DNA from: Catenaria anguillulae PL171 | Lineage: Eukaryota > Blastocladiomycota > Blastocladiomycetes > Blastocladiales > Catenariaceae | Direction: 5' to 3' | Assembly: GCA_002102555.1 (NCBI GenBank) | Contig: MCFL01000007.1 | Span: forward strand, 186,001 to 250,000 | DNA length: 64,000 nt | Part shown: piece after piece, positions 1 to 11,214 of the stretch | Layout: the number at the start of each line of letters is the position of its first letter | Position numbering within the stretch: the stretch's first letter is position 1 | Notes under the pieces: generated by a model | What the model was told of the DNA's origin: nothing | Seen by the model: the letters and a program-made list of their open reading frames with translations, nothing else | Databases searched by the model: none | Made by a program: the position numbers and the translations under genes

Positions 1-1309
1 ACGAAAAGACCACCGACCGTGCTCGTGCTGAGCTCTTGGAAAAGACCTTGTGGGACTTTGTTGGCATGACTCGCAAGATCCAGTCGGTCAAGACTTTGGC
101 CGCCTCAGACTACGATCCGCTTGGTATTGCTGATGCAAAGTACAATGTTGACGGATCGGTACATGGGATTTTGCCATTTTGTCGACCTGTTGGTATGATT
201 TTGACCGGCGGCTAACTGACATGCACTCTGTCGTCATTCGACAGGCATACATGGGCGACTGGGGCCGCCCGCAGCACGATGGCCCCGCACTCCGCGCCTC
301 GTCGCTCATGCGCTTTGCTCAAGAGTATCTGCGCCGTGGCGGATCGATCGACCGGGTTCGCAACGAGCTCTACCGTCCCGCCTTGCCTGCCGACACGCCC
401 ATCAAGACCGACTTGGAACTGACGACTCGTGCCCTCGGTAAGCCCAACTTTGACCTGTGGGAGGAGATCATGGGTCAACACTTTTACACCACAATTGCCC
501 AACGCCGTGCCCTCTTGACCGGTGCCAAGTTTGCGCGATTCATGAACGACGGCGGTGCAGGCGACTGGTACGCCACCAAGGCCAAGCAACTCGATGCCGA
601 GCTCAACGCATACTGGGACGAGGAGCGCAAGTACATGATTGCCACGCGTGACTTTACCGAAGAGTATGGCCGCAAGAAGAAGGCTTCCAACTTGGACGTG
701 GCCGTGATGCTCGGTGTCTTGCACTCGTACGGTGATGTCACGGACGATTTCTTTGCGCCAGACAATGATCGGGTGCTGGCAACCGTTCTTCGTCTCAAGC
801 AAGCGCACCGTGCCGAGTTCCCGATCAACACGCGGTACCGCCCCGACCTCCCGCCGGCGATTGGTCGCTACACCGAGGATGTGTATGATGGGACCGAGAA
901 CAAGGGAACCAAGGGCAACCCGTGGTTCTTGACCACGATTGGGGCCGCCGAGCTCCATTACCGGATCGTCACGCGTGCAGCGCGTCGCGGGTCCATTGCC
1001 ATTTCCCAACTGGCACTCCCCTTCTACCAAGATGTGCTCGCGGGATCCGAGTTCAAGCCGCAGGCCGGTACCTTTGCAAAGGGATCGCAAGAGTTCAACG
1101 CCATTACTCGCGGGTTGGTGCGCATGGGCGACTTGTATCTGGAACGTGTGCGCGTTCATTTAGGTCCTGACCGTCGCATGGCCGAGCAACTTCACCGTGA
1201 TACCGGATTCCAGTTGTCGGCCTCGGACTTGACGTGGAATTATGCCTCGTTCTTGACGGCATCGTATGCCCGTGATGATGCCCGTGTTGCGTATCCTGGC
1301 GCATTTTGA
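1..1309 (+). CDS. GH15 glucoamylase, copy A (5' partial)
   Basis: Secreted glucan 1,4-alpha-glucosidase that releases glucose from the ends of starch or glycogen chains. The window starts inside the gene. Coding segments are 1-158 and 245-1309, with an 86-nt intron at 159-244 (GTACAT..GACAG) joining in frame. GH15 landmarks are visible: the WGRPQHDGPALRA substrate-binding block, FDLWEEIMGQHFYTT with the catalytic acid Glu, GNPWFLTT, and EQLHRDTGFQLSASDLTWNY with the catalytic base Glu. The protein ends directly after the catalytic domain, so no C-terminal starch-binding domain is present. It is very similar to the complete copy 1.5 kb downstream, which has no intron at the equivalent of 158/159. 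The signal peptide and first exon lie outside the window. Confidence 0.93.
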
Positions 1310-2823
1310 GCCGTCTTGAGCGTGTCACTTGTTTCCAATCATGATGTTTGAATGTTCGGTGTGATGTGTTTTTTTGTTTGTTTGTTTGTTTCCACCGAGA
1401 ATTTAGTTAGAGGCAGTTAAAGAGTGCTAGCCACTGCCGGATTGCATCCGAAACAGAATGGCTCGGAGATGAGCACGAGAGGGAGGAGAGCGTGCCGCAC
1501 AAATCACAACTGTCAGAGCATCAGAGCATCATGCACTCACGGTCATACCTCACCTAGGTAAATACCTCCTAAGTCAGTAGAACTTGAGCGGGACATCTTC
1601 AGCCACTGTACCTGGTGATGGGGCCGCGCTTTGTGCGCGCGAAGTGGCTCCATTCTGCGTGGATGCGCATGCACATTTGGTCTATTTGCCATCGATCCAG
1701 GGCGTCGAGATTAAATTAATGACGGCCACCGGTTGCAAGTCAGCTGATATTTCCACTCTGCGCTTGCACATGTGCGATCGATTGTTGCATCGTCGATTCG
1801 GCAAGATCGAATGCCGACACTGGGGATCGCAAGTCAAGGCCAATCACGTAGTTGCACTGAAGATAGTGCAGCGACTTGGGTGAGAGAGGGTTCTCTGCTC
1901 CATGTACCGGTACCTTGTTCTGAGGGTTTCTGGAATAGAATGTGCGCAGCCCCAAACAAAAGTCATCTGAGAATTGAAGTTGGTCAGCGCCAAGCGAGCG
2001 CAACAATGTTTTCGGTGCATGCATTGCGTTTCAGTCGCGAGTAGGATGTGTCAGAGTGCGAAAAACCAGCAGAAGGAGAAGGAAATTGTTTGCTCCACGC
2101 ACGTCCGGACAAATTGCCAAGCGGGGCCAAAGCGCACGAAAGCTGGATCGCTTTGACCCAACCGGTCAACAGCTGGTGAGGAGCACCCATGCTCACTTCA
2201 CGGGTATAAAGCTGGTCCTGATCCCCGCCATCGCTCCAGACGATTTCCAGCATCGACAAACACATTCCGTCGCTTTCATTCTCCTCCATAGCTCTGTCTC
2301 ACGCTGCTCGTGACTAGCAGCCTCACGCTATTGCCTCATCCACCTCACACTCTCCTTTGCCGTCTGTCGTGGTAAGTTGTCGTTCGCTTTTTCCTACTGC
2401 TCCATCACCTACCGGTAATCCTCATTTTCTTCCACTTTCCTGCCGTCCTCGCGACTCGCGACTCGCGGTATCGTGCCTGGCGGCTCCATTGTCGAACACA
2501 ACTCTTTGAGTGAGCCGCGCTTCATGTCTCCGACTGATCTGAATCATTTTTTGCCTTTTCGATTGCCTTCATCTTCTCCAAGTCCTTGCACGCGTCGTTT
2601 GTCGATCCGTGAATCGCACCACCTTGCCCTTCTTCACACACGAGCTCGGGCTTCGCTCTTCTGCCCTTTGTCATCCTTTGAAATACTCAATGCACTTGGC
2701 TTTCCATGCCCATGAAACTGACTGCAGTGCTCAAATCGACCCTCCGTTGCCCACCCTCTCGACACAGACGTTCCCGAGGCATGCTTCATAGCCAGCTGTC
2801 TCTCGCCAACAACATTCCCAACC
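1310..2823. other. Intergenic region upstream of glucoamylase copy B
   Basis: About 1.5 kb without a convincing gene. Visible items are a GTTT tandem run near 1371-1391 just after copy A, a TATAAA at 2205-2210, and a strong splice donor (GTAAGT, 2372-2377) with a possible acceptor at about 2717-2726. These would fit a 5' UTR intron of copy B. A short tandem GCGACTC repeat lies near 2451-2466. Open frames here are short and do not resemble known proteins. Confidence 0.4.
2205..2210 (+). promoter_or_regulatory. Candidate TATA box for glucoamylase copy B
   Basis: A perfect TATAAA lies about 615 bp upstream of the copy B start codon. It only makes sense as a core promoter if the transcript has a long leader or a 5' UTR intron. 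A consensus donor at 2372 makes that plausible. Position and motif are seen; use as a promoter is inference. Confidence 0.3.
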
Positions 2824-4345
2824 ATGAAGCTCTCGATCCTCTTTGCCTTGGCGTGCTGCGCCCTCACCATTACCGCCCAGTCGTTGGGCGCTGACTTTGA
2901 CCGCTTTGTCAACGAGCAACGCGAAACGTCATTCAACAAGGTCATGGCCAATGTATCACCGCGCGACACCCACCCTGGCTGCGTCATTGCCTCTCCTTCT
3001 CGCACAGACCCGTACGTGGACATCATTCTTTGATAATTGTGCGTGAGGTCGGTATTGTTCTTACCAGAGCCATTTCTGCTTTTCCAGACCCTACTTTTTC
3101 TACTGGGTGCGCGACGGCGCGCTTGTCATGGACGCGCTGCTCGTGGCCTACGAAAAGACAACGGACCGTGCTCGTTCCGAGCTCTTGGAAAAGACCCTGT
3201 GGGACTTTGTCACATTCAACCGCAAGATTCAAACTGTCAAGACAAAGGCCGCGTCCGACTATGACCCGATTGGTATTGCCGATGCGAAGTACGAGGTCGA
3301 CGGCCGCGCATACATGGGCGAGTGGGGTCGGCCGCAACTCGACGGCCCTGCGTTGCGTGCAACCACGCTCATGCGCTTTGCTCAAGAGTACCTGCGCCGT
3401 GGCGGATCGATCGACCGTGTCCGCAACGACCTCTACCGTGGTGTACTCCCAGCCGACACGCCGATCAAGATTGACTTGGAACTGACGTCGCGCGCCCTGG
3501 GCAAGCCAAACTTTGACTTGTGGGAAGAGGTCATGGGCCAGCACTTTTACACGACCGCCGCGCAACGCCGAGCGCTACTCACGGGTGCCAAGTTTGCGCG
3601 CTTCATGAACGACACGGGCGCCGGTGATTTTTACGATCGCCAAGCCCGCCCGCTGGACAATGTGCTCAACGCATATTGGGACGAAGGTCGCAAGTACATG
3701 ACTACCACGCGTGATTTCGTTCGTGGCGCGGATTACAAGCGATCCAACTTGGATGTGGCCACTATTCTCGGTGCATTGCACACATATGGCGATGTCACCG
3801 ACGATTTCTATGCGCCAGATAACGAACGTGTGCTTGCCACCATGCTGAGCCTCAAGAGAGCGCACCGCGCCACCTTTGCCATCAATGCTCGCTACCGCCC
3901 CGACCTCCCGCCGGCGATTGGACGCTACACCGAAGACGTGTACTATGGTGGCAACCCGTGGTTCCTCACCACCATCGCCGCCGCCGAGCTCCATTACCGC
4001 ACAGTCACCCGTGCGGCACGCCGCGGGTCAATTGCCGTTTCGCAAGTTTCGCTGCCGTTCTACCAAGATTTGCTCGCTGGATCCGAGTTCACGCCACAGG
4101 CCGGTAACTTTGCAAGGGGATCGCAAGAGTTCAACGCCATTACTCGCGGGTTGGTGCGCATGGGCGACTTGTTCTTGGAACGTGTGCGGGTGCACTTGCG
4201 CCCCGGCGGCCGCATGGACGAGCAGTTGGATCGCAACACCGGTTTCCAACTGTCGGCCTCGGATTTGACGTGGAACTATGCTGCATTCTTGACGGCAGCG
4301 TATGCCCGTGATGATGCCCGTGTTGCGTATCCTAGCGCATTTTGA
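2824..4345 (+). CDS. GH15 glucoamylase, copy B (complete)
   Basis: Complete secreted glucoamylase of about 481 residues. Exons are 2824-3011 and 3088-4345, with a 76-nt intron (GTACGT..TTCCAG). The start ATG opens a classic signal peptide (MKLSILFALACCALTITAQS, cleavage near residue 20). Landmarks are WVRDGAL (Arg/Asp about 71-72), WGRPQLDGPALRA, FDLWEEVMGQHFYTT with the likely catalytic acid Glu209 or 210, and DEQLDRNTGFQLSASDLTWN with the likely catalytic base Glu about 441. The enzyme is only a catalytic domain, without CBM20 or CBM21. It is a tandem duplicate of the gene at the left edge, in the same orientation, fitting a saprotroph or parasite that digests starch or glycogen outside the cell. 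Confidence 0.95.
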
Positions 4346-4690
4346 GCCATCGGAATTGAAGGGAGGGTCGTGCATTTGTCATTCCTACTGCCGGATCGTT
4401 GTCCATCAGACCCGAATCTCAATTGTCGTTGCTTCTTTAATTTCCTGTTTCCACGTCTGTTGCACCCAACGTCCGCATGTCTTGCATCAGTTTTTCGGTG
4501 TTTCGCTGTACCAGTTTTGTCGACCATGTTGTCAAGTAGAATCTTCAATGTAACAAAGATTTGCATCCGCTCACGACATGATCCCCTCAAGAGCTGTCCA
4601 TTTTTCAGATAGATCAAGTTCAAGTCAATGGAAAATGTTTGGAATACATCACTCCAGATACTATGACTCTGCCAATTTCAAAACAAATTT
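4346..4690. other. Convergent 3' intergenic region
   Basis: About 345 bp between the glucoamylase stop and the adenylosuccinate lyase stop, which face each other. Nothing beyond presumed 3' UTRs and polyadenylation signals is visible; the sequence is more AT-rich than the flanking exons. Confidence 0.5.
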
Positions 4691-6251
4691 TTACACATTG
4701 ATAGTGGCGGCATCCCCGGCTGCCTTGGCCAACACCTCCTGATACTTTGCCAACTTGCCCTCCACCATCTTGACAAACTTGTCGACTTGCTGCGGGGCGC
4801 GGCCCACAAACGTGGACGGCTCCAACAAGGCGTCCAAGTCGGCATGAATGGGCTTGAAGTACTCGGTGTTCTTGATGCGCTCAAGCAAATCGTTGGGCTT
4901 GCCCTCGTTCTTGACGACAGCCGCGGCTTGATGCGACAAGACACGAATCTCCTCGTGGCACTGCTGCCTGTCGCCGCCGCGCTTGACCATGGCCATGATG
5001 ATGTTTTCCGTGGCCATGAAGGGCAACTCGGATGACACACGTGACTTGATGACCTGCGGGTACACGACCATGCCGGCCGTGATGTTGAGCAGCAACGACA
5101 GGATAATGTCGGCTGTGAGGAAGGCTTCGGGCAGGGCAATGCGGCGGTTGGCAGAGTCGTCGAGCGTGCGCTCGAGCCATTGCACGCTGGCGGTTTGCGT
5201 GCCGTTGGCTGCAAGCGTCATGAGATGGCGAGACAGGGCACACACGCGCTCGGAGCGCATGGGGTTGCGCTTGTAGGCCATGGCCGATGACCCGATTTGG
5301 TCCTTTTCAAAAGGTTCCTCGATTTCCTTGAGGTTGGCCAGCAGGCGAAGGTCGGTCGCGAGGCGGTGCGCCGTGGCACCGAGGCTGGCAAGCACGTGCA
5401 GGATATCGGCGTCCACCTTGCGCGGGTAGGTTTGGCCAGTCACGGCGTACGACGAATCAAAGCCGGCCATTTCCGTGACAAGCTCGTCCAACGCTTCGAC
5501 CTTGCTATGATCGCCGTTGAACAGAGCCAGGAAACTGGCTTGCGTGCCAGTGGTGCCCTTGACGCCACGGAAGGCCAAATCGCTGCGTGCGCGCTCCAAG
5601 TTGCGCAGATCCATGAGCAAGTCTTGCGACCAGAGCGTGGCGCGCTTGCCGACCGTTGTGAGCTGCGCAGGTTGGAAGTGCGTAAAACCGAGCGTTGGCA
5701 GGTCGCGATACTTGATGGAGAATTGGCGAAGCTGGTCAATGACACGCGCGAGCTTTGGGAGCAACAGATCAAAACCATCGCGGAGAGCAATGAGATCGGC
5801 ATTGTCGGTGACGTAGCACGAGGTGGCGCCCAAGTGAATGATGCCAGCGGCCTTTGGTGCGGCCACGCCAAAAGTGTGCACGTGCGCCATGACGTCGTGC
5901 CGGCGACGACGCTCCTCCTCGGCAGCGAGCTCGTAGTTGATGTTGGTCAAGTTGGCCTCCATTTCGGCAATGGCTTCGTCCGTGACTTCGGTCAGCCCGA
6001 GCTGTTGCTCGGCCTTGGCGAGATACAGCCATAGCTTGCGCCAGGTGGAGAACTTTTTGTTGTCCGAGAAGTTGTAGGCCATTTCCTTGGAGGCGTAGCG
6101 CGACGTGAGCGGCGACTGGTAACGGTCGTGAGCGTCTGTATCATGCAAAGATGGTGGCACCAAGGCACCAAGGCACCGCGGTGGTGAGCGTCGAAGCAAC
6201 TGACGGCACCCGGGTGACCGGAACGAGCGGACCAGTGATAGCGGAGGACAT
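4691..6251 (-). CDS. ADE13: Adenylosuccinate lyase
   Basis: Cytosolic purine-synthesis enzyme that cleaves SAICAR and adenylosuccinate, releasing fumarate. The main exon (4691-6135) gives nearly the whole protein: [14 protein letters not shown] at the N-terminus, the [11 protein letters not shown] and [12 protein letters not shown] blocks, TGTQASF, and the fumarase/lyase signature [16 protein letters not shown]. Length is about 487 residues, normal for the family. The N-terminus is uncertain. An ATG at 6251 followed by a 97-nt intron (6136-6232, weak GTCCGC donor) joins in frame to give [16 protein letters not shown], which fits the family. The alternative is an unspliced frame running up to about 6418 that adds about 100 unfamiliar residues. 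The gene is convergent with the glucoamylase. Confidence 0.93.
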
Positions 6252-6604
6252 GATGTTGACGTGACGAGGTGGTGTGTGTGGATGGAGGAGGAGATTGAGC
6301 AATGCATGGGCCAAGGTTGAGTTGTCAACTGCAACTTGTAAGCGACGGGCAGGTCGGCCTTATGAGCGTGCGAGTCTGGCGCGTGAGACATGACGGCCGC
6401 CGGGCCGGCTGCGTTCATTTTTGGCGAACGGTTCCGGGTTGTCGGGCTGATCCGGGTCCCTCAATAATCGCGACGAAAACTGCATTGACGCGTTCGCGTC
6501 GATCCATTGCCGTCCATCCACCTTTCGAATTCCCATGCATGCCGGCCTTCAATCCCTTTTCCCTATGAAAACGTATCTGAATCACTTTGAGCATTATTGC
6601 TACA

Positions 6605-9600
6605 ATGGATACCGCACTTGAATGGCTCTCCAATGTCCTTGACACGCCCGTCGACGAGGCAGATTGTCGCGATGGCTTTGTTTTTGTCCAGCTCGTTGGC
6701 ATCATTGCTCCTTCAGCACTTGACTTGACGCCCTTCATCGTGTCCAGTCAACCGGCCAATTACTGGAAGGTCTTGCTGGATACAGTGGAAAAGGATGTGA
6801 TGGTCCGAGAAAAGCTCCAGTGGAATGGCCGCGTTGAGGCTGCCGTCACGGCCGCTTTGGCGAACAGCGGCCAAGGCGACAGCTTGTGGGAAACGGCACT
6901 CGTGCAGCTATCGAATCATTTTCGCAGTCTGGTTTTGCCGGCAACAGCTCCTGCAACAACTCACAATCCAGATGATGAGAAGCCCGTAAGCGGATTTGAC
7001 GCGGAACAAGCTAGCGATCCAGCGCCCACACCCGATGCCGCTGATCCAGCTGCTCTCCCTTTTCACGATGAGCCCACTCAAGTACTCGCGGAACCACGGT
7101 TGGACATGGCGCTTGTTCGAGATCCGAATTTTACGTACCAGTGCATTCAGTTGCTTGTCCTTTGCAGTAGCACCGTTCACCCACAAAGCAGAGTTGCCGT
7201 GGAGGTACAAGAGGTGTTGCATGGCTGCACGGTCCGTGAGAACGATTTTACTCGTGTTTATGTACTTGGTTCGTGCGTTATCCCCTGACTGAAGTCTGCC
7301 ATCGGTATAGGCCGGAGGCTCGCCACAACTATGCGATTCGATCGCCTCAATCCTTACCAATGGCCACTTGTTTAATCTTGTCGCCAACCACCTGCACCCA
7401 AAACGCTTCGAGTTCCCGCTCGTCAGCTCCTTGTTCCAGTCTCCTCATTCCAAGGCTTTTCTAGCCGTTGTCAATGTTCCCGCTCAGCTCGAACCCGAAG
7501 TACGCATGTTTCCATCCCTGTCACGTTTTGACGGTGACTTTAAACGACTTGCATTGCACCCAGGACTTTCATCCGCTCGTAGCCAACACCCTGCTCTCTC
7601 GTTACGTCTCCCAGCTCACCACAACCCTCTTTCCGCGAGTCGAGTCCTACATTCGCTCGCTTCCAGGCTTTGTTCCTGACTTGCATACACCATTCGACCT
7701 CGAAGACGCATTTCTCATCTGGCTCACGCTATCGCAGCCGGAATCGAGCGACGTTGAGCTCTCTGACTTGTTTGTCGACATTTCCGAGCCTGGTGTGTGG
7801 GAGAACTTGGTTGACTCATGCACTGGATTGGTGGGAAAAGACTTGACAAGCTTGGGTGCGGTGCTTCCGAAAAGCACAAAATCGACGTCCGGCAAGCCGC
7901 TCGTCATGTTGGCTATGGTTTCATTGTTTGAAGCGTGCATGGCAGCTTCAACAAAGTACGTCAATGCTAAATGTTTTTTTTCCGTTCTGTGATTCCAGGC
8001 TGACTTGCTTTTACGGCGATCCATAGGTTGGGTTCAGCCAAGGTTCGCGTGAAAAGATCTCGGCTGAACGCCATACCACAGCAGCCAGCACCTACCACAG
8101 CCGCGAGCCCATCAAAAAGTCCTCGCCCGGCTGATTCGGCAGTGTCTGTCCGATCAATCGAGTCGCCTCGGCCACAGGATTGGCGAATTGTCGATGATTT
8201 TGAGAAGGTCCGCCAAGATGTCGCGTCCGAACTACCACATGAGCATGACGACGAGCCAAACGAGTCACTCGCGGTTACGCTTCCGCATGCACGCACCGAA
8301 AAAGAGCTCGAGGAGCCCGTTCCGGCACCTGATGAGAGATATTCACAGACAGAGTCCCATCAAGCTGCCCAAGAATCGGACCATCTTGACCCGCCTGCGG
8401 ATGAAGCGAACCGAGCTCAGTCCGCAGCGGCAACGATACGCAGGCGTGCATTATGGCAGACGCCCAGCAGCAGTCCATTCCCAGGGAACGCGGTCACGCA
8501 ACAGCACGCACAGCTTCCCTTAACTGAAATGGCGACTCAGGTCCGCAACGAGCTTTCGGCCCTCGTTGACAACGAATCAAGTCAGACGGATGACCTCGAA
8601 GACTTGCTCGACTTGTACGGCGCCGCCGATGATGAGCCGACCGTAGAGCAGGAGGCGGCCGCGCATTCGCCGACCAAGGCAACTCGCCAGCTTCTCGGGA
8701 GCACTGCGCCATCGACTCGTGCCGCATCACCAACCGAGCTGGGGAATCTCGTGTATGGCGCGCAAGGTATAAGCTCGCCGCCGACGAGCGCTTCGTCGTT
8801 GCCCGACGGACTGTTCTTGAGCCAGAGCAATAGCATGACACGTGCCGAGTTCTCGGCTCCTCAAACAGTGCGTGTCCGTATCATGTTCAAATGCAACCTG
8901 CAACTGATCTTCGATGGGTTTGCTTCTTTTTACAGCCTACTTCACATTCTCGTACCATAACTCCACATCGTTCACATACCTCACAACATGCCCGGACCGA
9001 TTCAGCCACGTCAACAAAGGAACTCGACGTGCATGCCCATGATGCTCCAACCGCCGCCGAGTCTGAGCATGACAGGGTTCAAAGCCCTCCCAGACCCATT
9101 ACTATGGTGTTTGACAATGACGACTACAACCCATCTCGGGCAAGCTCTAAGCAGCGCGCGCTTCAGTCAAGACTCGCGTCGCCGGAGCCAAAGCCAAGTG
9201 CGTCGAGCAGGGGACGAAAGGGCGGCGACAAAGGCGGACTCGGCAGCGCTAGTGTGAAAACCGAGAGGTGATGCTGGAATCCATCGTCAACAGAAGATAA
9301 TTGCATCTCAGTCAGAGGCTGAGCGTGCTTCGAGGTACGCTTGTCCGTTCCCACTTGATGCACGTGTCTCACCGATCTCTCACCGTTTTGTCAACGCCTC
9401 GCTAGTGCCGCTGCGGAAAAGATCAAGGAACGCCAACGGCAAATCCTCGACGAGCGCCAGGAGCGCAAATCCCTCACCAAAGACAAGAACATTATCCGGC
9501 GCAACGTGCACGCATCCTCCAACTCGGCATCCAAGCGCCACAACAAGAAGCTCATCATCAACGCCTTGCAATCGTGTCTTGCCGGTGGAGTCAACGCATC

Positions 9601-9922
9601 CGTGCGCTCTGAAGTGCTCGAAGATTTGGAACGGTCGGGGGCCGACAACTTTGTGATTGCCTTGCGTGGCGCACAGAATCACGGGTTCAAGGCGCTGTAC
9701 ACGCATTTGGTGGATGAGAGCCAGCTCGTCAAGGTGTATGGCCAGGGCCCGTTGGAAGTGACGGCGGACAAGATTAGTGAGTATTTCAAGTATGATTCGG
9801 GCGCTCGGGCGTTCAAGTCGATTCATACGCGCTCGCTGAGTGCCTTTGTGCATGGGGTGGTATTGAATGAGGGGCCGGGCGGCAGTGCGGGTGTCGGTGG
9901 GAGGGGAAAGAGGAGCGGCTAG
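6605..9922 (+). CDS. CAMSAP/patronin-like microtubule minus-end protein (CKK domain)
   Basis: Probable microtubule minus-end binding protein of about 980 residues. Exons are 6605-7261, 7311-7499, 7564-7955, 8027-8867, 8936 to about 9253, about 9312-9334 and 9406-9922. The fifth intron's borders and the exact size of the tiny sixth exon are uncertain. The N-terminal half (to about residue 410) is mostly ordered and contains a region around PFDLEDAFLIWLTL that could be the degenerate CH domain of CAMSAPs. The middle is Ser/Pro/acidic and disordered. The last 140 residues are the clearest part: a short basic helix (KIKERQRQILDERQERK) followed by a CKK domain with KKLIINALQSCLAGGVN, SGADNFVIALRG, KALYTHL, YGQGPLEVTADKISEYFKYD. 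The CKK call rests on remembered family consensus; the CH call is weaker. The upstream ATG context is clean. Confidence 0.82.
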
Positions 9923-10133
9923 AACATCAAGCACTTGGCGTTGTCGGAAAAAGGAAGAGTTTTAAATATTGAGTTGAGATTAAGAACAGGTGCGGACGAT
10001 GCGGCATACATGGGAAAACAAGTGGGGAATATGTCGTCGGTCAAGGAAACGAAAAAATAGCCTATATAGATATACATGGACCCAGTACTCTGCAACCTCC
10101 ATCGATGATCGATGGTTGCCGATCGCCTACGCT

Positions 10134-10595
10134 TTAGATCTTGAGGCGGAAGTATTTGAATAGGAACGACTGCAATGGCGTCCGCCGCGACGGAGCATTC
10201 AAGTCGCCGGCGTTGGCAGCCAGATCGAGGTAGTGGTTTGGCGAGCCCTCGGGTTGGGTGATGCGTTGCGACAGCGGGAACTGAAAAGAATGTGGGAAAC
10301 GGGAGTGAGTGGCAAGGGAAGCAGACACTTGTTGATCTAATCGAGACACAAACCTCGTTCATGGCCGAGTTGGACACGATGGTTTCAAGGGCGCGCACTT
10401 GGCGCCACAGCCGATCAGCCTCTGCAGCCGATTCAACCGCAGGATGTGTCCGGCGCTTGACTGTGTAGAGGGTGCCATCAAGATGGGAGCGAAGGAGCGG
10501 TTGGCGCGCGATGGCTCGTTGGGGAGCTTGCGAGTCAGGCGGAGGGCGTGCCGGTAAATGATGGGCAGCGATGGGGTGGTTGCTTGGAGTGGCAT
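10134..10595 (-). CDS. Small LYR-like protein with apparent frame break
   Basis: Candidate small mitochondrial-type protein. The second exon (10134-10280) and a clean 73-nt intron (10281-10353, GTTTGT..TTTTCAG) are well supported and join QVRALETIVSNSAMNE to FPLSQRITQPEGSPNHYLDL. Upstream, the only suitable ATG (10595) begins MPLQATTPSLPIIYRHALRL, with a YR motif as in LYR proteins, but it is in a different frame from the first exon's end. One missing base near 10490-10520 (a GCGCGC stretch) would make one continuous protein of about 127 residues. No GT lies between that ATG and the break, so an intron does not explain it. The LYR assignment is tentative; the splice junction is what makes me believe a gene is here. 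Confidence 0.45.
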
Positions 10596-11214
10596 TTTGG
10601 CTTGTATCGTGGGGTTCGTTGGTACATTATTGGCACAGCTGAAGCATGCACGCAACAGGTTGAGAGACGACACACACGAAGGCAGAGCCCAAGATCGAGC
10701 CGCTCAATCGGCGGCCCACTCTTCGTGATCGCAGTCGGAAAAGTGGAGATCACCATTAGCCGCCCCACTTTGTTTCACTTCTCCTCCTGTTGCGATCTTG
10801 CCCGCAATCGATTGGCCCACCCGCGTAATGTGAGACAGGTGTGGCTGGAGTCCTTTTTGCATGTGTGGCATGCATGCATTGGTGAAGGAACGACGTCCTT
10901 CTCTGCAAACCTTGCCTGCTTCTTTTGCCCCTTTTGTCCGCACCGGAGCCATTGCCATTGGCGCAATGACGCTGAAGTGAAAGGGCGACCAACTAGGCAA
11001 CAGCTGCGGCTTGCATGGCGAGGCAACTTAGAGTCGGAGTCGCAGCACCTCTACAGCCCATCAATCCATGTAAGTACATCAATACCAGGCAGGCCTGATT
11101 CTCGACGGAACTTCGAGACCACACATGCACTACAACGATCAACGCCCCTTTGACCTCAATTGTACTTGCTCCATCCCGCCTTCTCGTCGGAGCTCATCGT
11201 GTCAACCCGCCTAA
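10596..11214. other. Divergent intergenic region
   Basis: About 620 bp between the minus-strand LYR-like gene and the plus-strand membrane protein gene. A plus-strand frame is open through most of it but reads as low-similarity sequence with no domain. I see no defined promoter element. Confidence 0.35.

Noticed and set aside
212-1159. Minus-strand frame opposite glucoamylase copy A
   Set aside because: Antisense of GH15; the same mirror appears opposite copy B.
5297-6034. Plus-strand open frame opposite adenylosuccinate lyase
   Set aside because: Shadow of the lyase coding region; the minus-strand protein is unmistakable.
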